Positions 1 through 6,506 of a stretch of 12,807 nucleotides of DNA are shown one piece after another. The DNA is taken from contig JAJYJL010000084.1 in NCBI GenBank assembly GCA_021789565.1, positions 1 through 12,807 on the forward strand, given 5' to 3'. Source of the DNA: Acidobacteriota bacterium. GTDB taxonomy: Bacteria > Acidobacteriota > Terriglobia > UBA7540. Within the stretch, counting starts at the first letter, position 1; every line of letters starts with the position of its first letter. A program made the translations under genes and the position numbers. The notes below the pieces were generated by a model, which searched no databases, had not been told where the DNA came from, and saw only the letters and a list, made by a program, of their open reading frames with translations.

Positions 1-2039
1 TAGAACCGCCGAATAAAGGAACGCATGGTGTTGGGATTTGTGTAGTTGATGATATGGAGAGCGCATCCCGGCTCCGTCTCCCACGCAAAGAGTTCCAGCA
101 GCCCTGCTCCGTCAACGGTCGCGGGGCGAGGCTGGCCTTTCATCAGCCAGTTGATGGAACTCGCGAGAAGACGATTCAGGTCCGGGTTGCCGGATTTCCA
201 GCCTGTGCGGGCAACGTCGCCGGGGAAATAGACAACGCTGCCGGAACCTCCTGACCCCGGGTGGAACACAGCCGCCGGTTCCTGCGTTTTGGGAATGCGC
301 GGATAAACCATCTCCGGCGGATACGAGGGATAGTGCGGAATCAGGCTGAGGAAAGTTGATTCAGCTTTCAGGTGAGTCACGGGAACCCGAAATTCGGTGC
401 CGGGAAGAATCTCCGTATCTTTGAAGACATCCACGATGGGATGCGGGCGGTCCATGTGCATGTAACTGTTTTGGACAGGCCCCACCAAGTCACCTGCCAC
501 GTGGACTCCGAACACGTCCGACAACCCGAAGTCTTCACGCCGCACTCCCCATTCGTTGTAGAGCGACGTTTCAAAGGTGGCCAGCAGCGAACCGCCTGAA
601 GCCACATACCGCCGGATGGCATCGCACTCGCTGTCTCTCAAATAGGCGGCGTTGGGAACCAGGAGAGCTTTGTAGGGCTTCAGCGCTTCCGGCGTCAGAT
701 TTTCCTGGTGGATAAAATCAAACAGGAACCGCCCTTCCAGCAGCGCGTAGTAAAGGCCCTGCAGATAATCGGTGGAATCAATGCGCTCGCCGTTCAGCCG
801 CCGCTCGTGCGTTCCGTTTGTCTGGTAGAAAGCAATGGTGCTCTGAGGATAAAGCACCGCAATGTTGGCCATCGATCGCTGGTTGCGGAAGTCGGCTTCG
901 TTCGCCGCCAGCCAATCATAGAACACGCGCCCGGTTTTCTTCCAACGGGCGTCCAGCACAGTTCCTCCCAGCCGGTGATACCACGGGACCATTCCGCTGG
1001 CTGTCACCTGGGCCATCCAAAGCGTCGCCTCCGCCGCAGGCTTGCTGGCGTGCCGCCACTCGGGATCGCTGGTGCTGTACGATCCGATAACGTTGGTGAT
1101 GGTGCGGCCGTCCATCACGGACTGCGCCACGCGTCCCTGTTGCGAGCATTCCCAGATGGGCGCTTCTGTCGAACGTCCCTGGTGATCAGCATTGAACCAC
1201 GCCGCCACCTCGCCCAGCTTTTTAACGTCTTTGACGGTCCGAATCCCGCCGCCCAGGTTGCCGACATAAACCGAATCAGGATTCTTCTCTTGCGCCACGC
1301 GGTTCCATAGCTTCCAGACTTCCGCGACCCGGTCCATGTAAACTTCGTAGTACTTCCTGTAGACCGGGCTTTGCGCGTCGGTTGTTTCCGGCGGCACTCC
1401 GCCGGTTTTTTCGTGGTAGATCTTCTGGCAGGCGGGGCAGTAGCACACTTCCAGCGAGCCGGTGCTTGGCCATCCGTTGGTGAAATAGCCGTCGGGGCTG
1501 TAGCGCGCGTTCATCTCGCGGTAAATGGCAGGCATCTGCTCTGTAAAGTACGTGCTGAACATGCAGGTCTTGAAAAGCCAGGGACACTCCTCCTGAGGCC
1601 GGGGAGAACCGTCACGATTCCTTTCAAACCATTCGGGATGGGCGTCCAGCGCTTCCTGGTAGGCGTAGTTGCAATCCATCCGCGCGACAATTCTGATGCT
1701 ACGCTTTCGAGCCGCGGCGGCCAGCTCGCCAAAAAGATCGCGTGTGCCCAGGAACTCACTGCGATGCTGATAGGGGACCTTCGTCGGATAAAAAGCGACA
1801 ATCCCGCCGCCGTTGATCAGGATGGCGTTCACCTTGAGCGACGCCCAGTAATCCATCCAGGCATTGACGTCGAGCGTCAGCGGATCGCGTTCGTTCAGGT
1901 TCAACTGGCCACACCGCCGCATGGTGGCGTACCAGGGTTTTCCCTGCTCCGAACGTTGCGCCGCCGACATTCCTGCCTGCGTAACCATCACAGACGCCGC
2001 CGACACCGCCATGAACTCCCTTCTCGTCAATTGATTCAT
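1..2039 (-). CDS. Exported putative glycoside hydrolase (GHL6-like) with beta-galactosidase trimerisation-like domain, 3' end outside window
   Basis: I translated this frame directly; it stays open for 679 codons from the ATG at 2039 to the window edge, so the C-terminus is missing. An AGAGGAGAA ribosome site lies 6 nt before the ATG. Residues 1-27 form a twin-arginine signal (LTRREF at 4-9, then a small-residue stretch ending near SAAQ). Residues ~50-380 look like a TIM-barrel of the 'hypothetical glycosyl hydrolase 6' type: WMDYWASLKVNAILIN near 61-76, GYFTNGW at 184-190, and a Cys-rich CYCPACQ at 199-205 that is typical of the family. Residues ~392-640 resemble the beta-galactosidase trimerisation (class-I amidotransferase-like) domain, with LLVPNAAYL at 459-467 and YVASGGSLLATFE at 478-490. 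I infer glycan cleavage in the periplasm. Catalytic residues cannot be assigned and the substrate is unknown. It is the promoter-distal member of a minus-strand sugar cluster, 112 bp after the antitoxin gene. Confidence 0.85.
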   Translation of the reverse strand, partial: MNQLTRREFMAVSAASVMVTQAGMSAAQRSEQGKPWYATMRRCGQLNLNERDPLTLDVNAWMDYWASLKVNAILINGGGIVAFYPTKVPYQHRSEFLGTRDLFGELAAAARKRSIRIVARMDCNYAYQEALDAHPEWFERNRDGSPRPQEECPWLFKTCMFSTYFTEQMPAIYREMNARYSPDGYFTNGWPSTGSLEVCYCPACQKIYHEKTGGVPPETTDAQSPVYRKYYEVYMDRVAEVWKLWNRVAQEKNPDSVYVGNLGGGIRTVKDVKKLGEVAAWFNADHQGRSTEAPIWECSQQGRVAQSVMDGRTITNVIGSYSTSDPEWRHASKPAAEATLWMAQVTASGMVPWYHRLGGTVLDARWKKTGRVFYDWLAANEADFRNQRSMANIAVLYPQSTIAFYQTNGTHERRLNGERIDSTDYLQGLYYALLEGRFLFDFIHQENLTPEALKPYKALLVPNAAYLRDSECDAIRRYVASGGSLLATFETSLYNEWGVRREDFGLSDVFGVHVAGDLVGPVQNSYMHMDRPHPIVDVFKDTEILPGTEFRVPVTHLKAESTFLSLIPHYPSYPPEMVYPRIPKTQEPAAVFHPGSGGSGSVVYFPGDVARTGWKSGNPDLNRLLASSINWLMKGQPRPATVDGAGLLELFAWETEPGCALHIINYTNPNTMRSFIRRF

Positions 2040-2151
2040 GGGATTTTCTCCTCTGATTGATTCATTCCCAGCCGATGCCAAAGTTGGACTTCAGCCTCGC
2101 AAGCTTCCGGAAGAAGGTATCGTCTTGAAACTTCCCACTGGGGTCGCTGCA

Positions 2152-2475
2152 TCATCCCGCTGCCAGTTGTTCAAGTCTTTCGAGCGTGTCCGGAAAGCGG
2201 CGAACCAGGAGCACCAACGCGGCGGCCTGCGGGTTGGGACGCGCACGGCCTTGCTCCCATTTCTCCAATGTTCTTTCGTTGATCCGCAGCTTTCTTGCAA
2301 ACACTGCGCGCGAGCAGTGCAGCCTCTTCCGAGTATCTTTGATAAGCTTGGAATCCACTTTGGGCAGCGGCTTGGGCTCAACCTTGAATGTGCGGAGCGT
2401 GATTTTGCCCTCGCGCTGGCCTTTCATCGCCGCCACGCCTTCCATGAGTTCATTAAAAATGCTTCGCTTTGCCAT
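2152..2475 (-). CDS. Xre-type helix-turn-helix antitoxin (HigA/NadS-like)
   Basis: A 107-residue protein, the usual size for this family. The N-terminal ~45 residues are a basic linker that would wrap the toxin. Residues ~46-100 are a helix-turn-helix of the Xre/HTH_3 type: LIKDTRKRL, then SRAVFARKL with INERTLEKWEQG (the recognition helix and the W-E-x-G signature), followed by RPNPQAAALVLLV. The start is firm: AGGAGG, whose last bases abut the toxin stop codon, lies 8 nt before the ATG, and the gene begins 5 bp after the toxin ends. The toxin-first order and this domain match HigBA-type type II systems. It should neutralise the toxin and repress the shared promoter at 2882-2910, where a palindrome is present. 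Family assignment is strong; the specific subfamily (HigA versus NadS) is less certain. Confidence 0.88.
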   Translation of the reverse strand: MAKRSIFNELMEGVAAMKGQREGKITLRTFKVEPKPLPKVDSKLIKDTRKRLHCSRAVFARKLRINERTLEKWEQGRARPNPQAAALVLLVRRFPDTLERLEQLAAG

Positions 2476-2480
2476 TACGC

Positions 2481-2846
2481 TTACCTCCTGGGCTCCCGAT
2501 GCGCCAAGCGCTTTTGGGTGCGCGCCTTGACTTCACTATCCAGGGCGGCCTTCAGCACCTTTTTCTCTTTCGGGGTCAAATCGGCGGCTTCATCTTTCCC
2601 ATAAAGCGTCATCAGCCAGATTTGCTGCTCGGATTCAAAATAGAAATAGATAATTCGCAGGCCGCCCCTTCGGCCTTTGCCCCGGCGCGGGCCAGCCCAA
2701 CGAATTTTGCGGAACCCGCCCGTCCGCGGCATCACGTCGCCTGCGCGCGGACTTGCCGCCAGGCGGCCCTGAAGTTCCCTGTAACTCTCATCGTCAAGGT
2801 ATCCGTGAAGGTGCCGGGTGAAAGCCGGCGCTTCAAGAAATTCCAT
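2481..2846 (-). CDS. RelE/HigB-type toxin, type II toxin-antitoxin system
   Basis: A 121-residue protein from the ATG at 2846, with a RelE-superfamily signature in its second half: GGFRKIRWA, RRGKGRRGGLRIIYFYF, then IWLMTLYGKDEAADLTPKE and a helical, basic C-terminus. Members of this HigB/RelE group are ribosome-dependent mRNA endonucleases. Basic residues in the RRGKGRRGG loop would contact RNA, which is inference from the family. An in-frame ATG also exists at 2876, giving 131 residues, but the -10 box at 2882-2887 predicts transcription starting at about 2875-2876. That start would make the message leaderless, whereas 2846 leaves a ~30-nt leader and begins with the MEFLEAPAFTR sequence expected for the family. 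Neither start has a clear ribosome site. The antitoxin gene follows 5 bp after the stop, so the two are co-transcribed. Confidence 0.88.
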   Translation of the reverse strand: MEFLEAPAFTRHLHGYLDDESYRELQGRLAASPRAGDVMPRTGGFRKIRWAGPRRGKGRRGGLRIIYFYFESEQQIWLMTLYGKDEAADLTPKEKKVLKAALDSEVKARTQKRLAHREPRR

Positions 2847-2881
2847 TGGCAGCAATACGCCCCCATAGGGGCACAAACAGA

Positions 2882-2910
2882 ATGGTACGCTAATAGCGTA
2901 TGAAGTTCAA
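2882..2910 (-). promoter_or_regulatory. Toxin-antitoxin promoter with operator palindrome in its spacer
   Basis: On the minus strand, TTGAAC (2910-2905) and TACCAT (2887-2882) are separated by 17 bp, a good sigma-70-like arrangement. Inside and overlapping the -10 lies TACGCT-AAT-AGCGTA (2886-2900), with perfect 6-bp arms. This is the expected place for an autorepressing antitoxin operator. The boxes and the palindrome are seen directly; binding by the HTH antitoxin is inferred. Confidence 0.6.
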
Positions 2911-3147
2911 GGTTGAATCTAATCAGGCAAGCAGTGCAAAACTCTCATTGATTCTCTGTCACGTGGCAGGCCGTCCTTCCATTCGGCGACTGGCGCCTCT
3001 GCCACGTTCCGGAATCTCTCTGCGCCGTTCTCGCAAACATGAGCAGGACGGGCCACTCCTTCGTACACCGCCAGAATAATCGGTGAAGATGCCCGGGCAG
3101 TCGCGCCGCGCCACGTGTGCGGCCGGTAAAAGGCGCGGCCGCGCCGG
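2911..3147. other. Intergenic spacer, no gene recognised
   Basis: With the toxin leader and promoter, about 300 bp separate the toxin start from the isomerase stop. A short open frame on the minus strand (3151-2945) has no ribosome site and an arginine-rich, family-less translation. Apart from the toxin-antitoxin promoter at one end and the palindrome at 3132-3145 at the other, I see no structure. Confidence 0.6.
3128..3145 (-). terminator. Candidate terminator after the isomerase gene
   Basis: Reading the minus strand, the isomerase stop is followed 2 nt later by the perfect 14-bp palindrome GGCGCGGCCGCGCC (3145-3132) and then TTTT. A 5-bp GC-only stem with a GGCC loop plus a short T-run is a plausible but minimal intrinsic terminator. 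It would separate the oxidoreductase-isomerase transcript from the toxin-antitoxin operon. Confidence 0.4.
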
Positions 3148-4014
3148 TCACACCTTCAGCTTGCGAAGGTAAGGAACGCTGGCCTTCATCATGGGCAGAT
3201 CCATCTCGACGTAGTAATTCTTGATGCCGCCCACTTTGGCCGCTTCAAAAATATCCTTCCAGTTGAGCGTGCCCTGTCCAATGGGTACGATCTTCCGCGT
3301 TTTGGCGTCCCATCCCTGGGCGTGCATGGAGATGAAGCGGCCCGGGTATTTCCTGAAGTAGTGCGCCGCGTGGAAGCCCTGCGCAATGGTCGAAACCTGG
3401 AACTGAAATTTGACCAATTTGGGATCGAGAAACTTGAACAGCAGATCGTATGTGCGCTGGCCACCAACAACATGGCTGGTTAACCAACCCTCATTGTGAA
3501 GTCCCTGCTGCAGGCCGGCCTTGTGCGCCCGCTCGGCGATGCCGTTGTATTCGTCCGCGGCGCGCTTGACGTCATCGATCGTGGGATTTTTCGGGCCCTC
3601 GAGACTGGCGACCAGCATCTGTGTCAGGCCCACGTCTTTTGCCCAGGCGATGCTGCGCGCCTGGTCTTTTCGCAGCTCGTCCAGCCCAAAGTGCGAGCTG
3701 ATGCAGGTGACGCCTGCATCGCTGAAGATTCTGCGCAGTTGCGCGCCCGAATATTTACCGACATCTGCAAAGCCCGAATCGGCATACCCATACGGCGAAC
3801 ACAGCTCAATGGACTGGAAGCCCGCCCCCGCCAGCATCTTGATCGTGCCCGGAAAATCCTTGGCGATCATTTGGCGAACGGGCCACGTCTGGCAACCGAT
3901 AGGCAAGCCGAGAGGATTGGCGTCAAGTTCCAGCGCGCCTGAGGAGAGAAAGCCGGCAGCAGCCGCACCGGTGCCCGCAATCTTTAGAAAATCCCTTCTT
4001 GAAACTATGGACAT
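3148..4014 (-). CDS. Tat-exported sugar phosphate isomerase/epimerase-like TIM-barrel protein
   Basis: A 288-residue protein of the xylose-isomerase-like (AP endonuclease 2) TIM-barrel superfamily. GGAGG sits 5 nt before the ATG. Residues 1-~32 are a twin-arginine signal (SRRDFLK at 5-11, then GTGAAAAGFL). Barrel landmarks are IGCQTW (39-44), GFQSIELCSPYG (65-76), CISSHFG (104-110), GLHNEGW (171-177), KYPGRFISMHAQGWD (222-236) and WKDIFEAAKVGGIKNYYVEMD (252-272). H231 and E270 fit metal-ligand positions. The position normally filled by Asp in the 'ELDVxW' strand reads Gln (FQFQV, Q206), and the usual HNH motif reads HNE, so the metal site is non-standard. The likely substrate is a free or oxidised sugar in the periplasm rather than a phosphate. 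It lies 80 bp downstream of the oxidoreductase gene, probably in the same transcript; the exact reaction is unknown. Confidence 0.88.
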   Translation of the reverse strand: MSIVSRRDFLKIAGTGAAAAGFLSSGALELDANPLGLPIGCQTWPVRQMIAKDFPGTIKMLAGAGFQSIELCSPYGYADSGFADVGKYSGAQLRRIFSDAGVTCISSHFGLDELRKDQARSIAWAKDVGLTQMLVASLEGPKNPTIDDVKRAADEYNGIAERAHKAGLQQGLHNEGWLTSHVVGGQRTYDLLFKFLDPKLVKFQFQVSTIAQGFHAAHYFRKYPGRFISMHAQGWDAKTRKIVPIGQGTLNWKDIFEAAKVGGIKNYYVEMDLPMMKASVPYLRKLKV

Positions 4015-4094
4015 GAAAACCTCCTTACCTTCTAACGAGCGTGAGTATGTTCAACTGCAAAAGACCTGTCAAGCTTTTGCGAACAGAGCGATGC

Positions 4095-5630
4095 TCAGTC
4101 CAACTGAAATGGCGCCCGAGCCGGAGGATTGAGCTGCGCGTTGGCGGCATCCAGGTCCGAGGGCTTGCCCTCTGCAAGGCTGGTGATGCGCTTGTTCACG
4201 GCGTCCCATTCGAGCCTGGTCCCCGCGCGAACCGCAATGCAGCCCAGCAGCAATGCCTCCACCACGTTCTGCTCAAACTCATAATTGGCTCGCGGTTGCG
4301 GGCCGCCCCGGATGGCGTTGAGCCACTCGCGATAAGCGCCGGGCGACTTCGGCAGATTGTCGGGCGGCGGCGTGAACGTCTTCATTCGGCTTGAGGGAAT
4401 CAGGCGCGCGTGCTGGCCTTCAAAGCTGCACAGGATTTTGCCCTTGTCACCCACAAAGAGCAAACCTTCGCCGTCGCCGGGATCGCTCATCAGCTCACCA
4501 GGCAAGAGCTCCGGCGGGCGCTGAGGACGCAGGTGCGCGTCATACCAGTGGATGGTGACCGGCGCTCGGTCGCCCCGCGCGGGAAATTCCCAGTGCACCA
4601 GTTCGCCCAGCGGAAACGTTTCCGGGAAAAGCGGCGTTGAACTTCCTTCGACGCTGGTGGGCGCGGTCAGTTTGAGCACGCGGAACAGCGTGTCAAAACT
4701 GTAGTTGCCCATGTCGCCGATCGAGCCTTCGCCAAAGTCGTTCCAGCCGCGCCAAATGAACGGCAGATAGACATGGTTGAAAGGCCGCTCGGGCGCGGGA
4801 CCCAGCCACAGGTCCCAGTCGAGCCCATCGGGCACAGGCTGCGATTCTTTCGGCGCCTCCATTCCCTGCGGCCAGTAGGGACGCTGCGACCAGTTGTGCA
4901 CTTCGCGCACCTGGCCGATCACGCCCGCCGCCACCCATTCAGTGAGATAGCGCGTGGCATCCGAGGCCTCATTCATCACGGCCACCTGCGTGGCCAGTCC
5001 GGTTTCGCGCGCCGCCTTCGCCATCAGAGCGCACTCGTGCACGGTGTGGGCCATGGGCTTCTGGCTGAAGACGTGCTTCCCGTGGCGCAGCGCATAGATG
5101 GCAATGTAGGCGTGCCAGTGATCGGGAGTGCAAACCACCACGCCGTCAAGGTCGTGCTCTTTCGCGATCAGGGCGCGAAAGTCGTTGTACCTTCCGCAGG
5201 CGCGATAGTCCGCCAGCTTACGCACGTTGCGGTAATAGGCATCCACCAGGCGCCCGGCGGGGTCACGCCCGCAGGTGGGGCCCTTCCAGTCCGATCCCCA
5301 CGAAGGATCGCTCAGCAGCTTGCGCTCCTTGTTGACGATTTCATCCTTGCCCCACTCGGAGTAGTCGCTGGTTTCGCGATTCACGTCGCAGACGGCCACT
5401 ACCTGCACGTCGGGAATCTTCAGGAAGTCCATCATCACGCGCGTGCCCTGCGCGCCCACGCCGATGCAGCCCAGCTTGATGGTCTTGCTTGCAGGAACTG
5501 GAGTCCAGTTCGCACCGCGCACAGAGCGCGGCAGCAAGCTCAGAGCCGCAGCGGATGCGGCACTCCCTTCAAGGAATTCGCGCCGCGTCAGGAGCGGCGA
5601 CATGGTCTTTTGATCATGATGGTTAGGCAT
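4095..5630 (-). CDS. Tat-exported Gfo/Idh/MocA-family oxidoreductase
   Basis: A 511-residue NAD(P)-dependent sugar dehydrogenase-like protein. The ATG at 5630 has GAGGA a few bases upstream; an alternative in-frame ATG at 5603 has no better site. Residues ~10-40 are a twin-arginine signal (LTRREFLEGSAASAAALS, RR at 16-17). The Rossmann domain starts at ~50 with KLGCIGVGAQGTR (GxGxxG-like at 57-62), followed by VVAVCDV (77-83), VVVCTPDHWHA (164-174) and HVFSQKPMAH (186-195). The last carries the family's catalytic Lys (K191), here in QKP rather than EKP. The C-terminal sheet domain follows, with GEGSIGDMGNYSFDT at 300-314. Many relatives have a His in that GD-x-x-x-H stretch; here it is Tyr/Ser. 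Exported members usually hold their cofactor tightly, as in glucose-fructose oxidoreductase. I infer oxidation or reduction of a sugar or glycoside hydroxyl, with the isomerase-like protein downstream as its partner. Confidence 0.9.
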   Translation of the reverse strand: MPNHHDQKTMSPLLTRREFLEGSAASAAALSLLPRSVRGANWTPVPASKTIKLGCIGVGAQGTRVMMDFLKIPDVQVVAVCDVNRETSDYSEWGKDEIVNKERKLLSDPSWGSDWKGPTCGRDPAGRLVDAYYRNVRKLADYRACGRYNDFRALIAKEHDLDGVVVCTPDHWHAYIAIYALRHGKHVFSQKPMAHTVHECALMAKAARETGLATQVAVMNEASDATRYLTEWVAAGVIGQVREVHNWSQRPYWPQGMEAPKESQPVPDGLDWDLWLGPAPERPFNHVYLPFIWRGWNDFGEGSIGDMGNYSFDTLFRVLKLTAPTSVEGSSTPLFPETFPLGELVHWEFPARGDRAPVTIHWYDAHLRPQRPPELLPGELMSDPGDGEGLLFVGDKGKILCSFEGQHARLIPSSRMKTFTPPPDNLPKSPGAYREWLNAIRGGPQPRANYEFEQNVVEALLLGCIAVRAGTRLEWDAVNKRITSLAEGKPSDLDAANAQLNPPARAPFQLD

Positions 5631-5870
5631 GGCATCCTCGGCCAGGCGGCCCTGATGCTGGATTGTCTTGATGAGCCCGCCTGGAGCGGCAACACCATAT
5701 CACATCTCAGGCCGAATCTCATCACCTTGCCGGCTGATGCGGCGCAGGGGTGGAAAAGGCTTCATTCCTGATATGGGCAAAGCGCGTTTTCCGGTAAGGA
5801 TGTAATTTTTACCCGCTGTTTCAAAATTGGACACATTTTCCAAAACCGATAATTTTCGAGCAAATAAATA

Positions 5871-5899
5871 ATAACATGCGTATTATCAATATGTTACAA
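5871..5899 (-). promoter_or_regulatory. Candidate promoter for the oxidoreductase-isomerase genes
   Basis: On the minus strand, TTGTAA (5899-5894) and TGTTAT (5876-5871) are 17 bp apart, each matching four of six consensus bases, inside the AT-rich core. TAACAT and ATGTTA (arms near 5872-5877 and 5891-5896) also form a spaced inverted repeat that could bind a regulator. It would imply a leader of ~230 nt to the ATG at 5630. AT-rich DNA yields such matches by chance, so this is tentative. Confidence 0.3.
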
Positions 5900-6130
5900 T
5901 ATTTGGAATTTTGCATCCCGAACGTCCTAAGCGTCGCATTTTAGGCCTGCCTGGCACAATGTAAGCTAGATAACAAGGCTATCCTCGGCCCCGGCAGATC
6001 AGGACAGCATCGCTCAGGCGCGGCCGCGAACGGCGCCCCCAACGCTTCCCTGCCCCGGCTGATAGCTACTGGGGGTGGTTGAGACGATTGACCGATTTGC
6101 GACTCCCGGTCAGGAAAACGAAGGTTATTT

Positions 6131-6220
6131 TGTGGAGCCGGACTTCGCCCCGGCGCCCTTTATCCTTCCCCATCTGGAACCCCGCATGGCGCTCGTCCTT
6201 GTAGAGCCGGACTTCACCCA
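6131..6220. repeat. Imperfect 21-bp direct repeat pair
   Basis: TGTGGAGCCGGACTTCGCCCC at 6131-6151 recurs as a copy at 6200-6220 with three differences, all replacing G or C by A. AGCCGGACTTC is shared. Each copy looks like half of a GCCGGAC...GTCCGGC hairpin, of a kind that recurs between genes in such genomes. That comparison is from memory, not a search. Confidence 0.5.
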
Positions 6221-6297
6221 CGCCGGTCGAGTCCTCATCGCCGCTTCCGGCCTTCTGCCGTTCCGTGTGGATAAGGTTGCGGGGTGCGGTTGTTATG

Positions 6298-6340
6298 GCA
6301 GGGCTGAAGCCCTGCCCCCCTAAAATTAATGTCAGTGCCC
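6298..6340 (+). repeat. Dispersed hairpin repeat A, copy 1
   Basis: GCAGGGCT-GA-AGCCCTGC (6298-6315, perfect 8-bp arms) is followed by a C-run and then TAAAATTAATGTCAG (6321-6335). The same composite is present at 10788-10831 in the same orientation, so hairpin and tail are inherited together as one ~43-bp unit. Confidence 0.75.
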
Positions 6341-6364
6341 ATGGGCAAGTAACTCCTCACCTGG

Positions 6365-6406
6365 CCGCCACGCCTTGCGGGTGCGCTCCTGCAAGGCGTG
6401 AGGCGG
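6365..6406. repeat. Stem-loop upstream of the beta-barrel gene
   Basis: CCGCC-ACGCCTTGC (6365-6378) pairs with GCAAGGCGT (6391-6399) and, after a 2-nt bulge, GGCGG (6402-6406). That gives a 9-bp perfect inner stem plus a 5-bp outer stem around a 12-nt loop. It lies ~100 bp before the ATG at 6507. It could act in the leader of that gene or be another dispersed element; no T-run follows. Confidence 0.5.
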
Positions 6407-6506
6407 CAACAATCACTGGAGAAGGTGACCCGCCTCACTGAGTCCGAACGGGGCACGGCTTAATCTGGCAGGAAGTGCAAGGAACACCGCCTGTGGAGGA
6501 GGTGCT

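Larger units (their letters stand above)
5631..6506. other. Long intergenic region between divergent genes
   Basis: This 876-bp stretch separates the minus-strand oxidoreductase from the plus-strand beta-barrel gene. From ~5800 to ~5950 it is clearly AT-richer than its surroundings and holds a candidate promoter for the minus strand. From ~6130 to ~6410 it holds an imperfect 21-bp repeat, a dispersed hairpin repeat and a longer stem-loop, all listed separately. An open frame at 6075-6323 has no ribosome site and runs through these repeats, so I do not call it a gene. Confidence 0.6.

Noticed and set aside
708..2060. Plus-strand open frames of 200 and 229 codons (708-1310, 1371-2060)
   Set aside because: They lie antisense to the continuous 679-codon exported hydrolase frame, lack ribosome sites and have basic, family-less translations.
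2038..2903. Plus-strand frames (2038-2604, 2186-2530, 2469-2903)
   Set aside because: They are antisense to the toxin-antitoxin genes, whose domains, spacing and ribosome site are convincing.
2945..3151. 68-codon minus-strand frame
   Set aside because: It has no ribosome site and no recognisable family, and it begins at the isomerase stop within a palindromic region.
3521..5771. Plus-strand frames of 203 and 332 codons (3521-4132, 4773-5771)
   Set aside because: They are mirror frames of the isomerase and oxidoreductase genes, caused by high GC; the translations are rich in Arg/His/Gly/Ala and match nothing.
6075..6323. 82-codon plus-strand frame in the long intergenic region
   Set aside because: It runs through the 21-bp repeat pair and hairpin repeat A and has no ribosome site; the repeated VEPDF in its translation is simply the DNA repeat.
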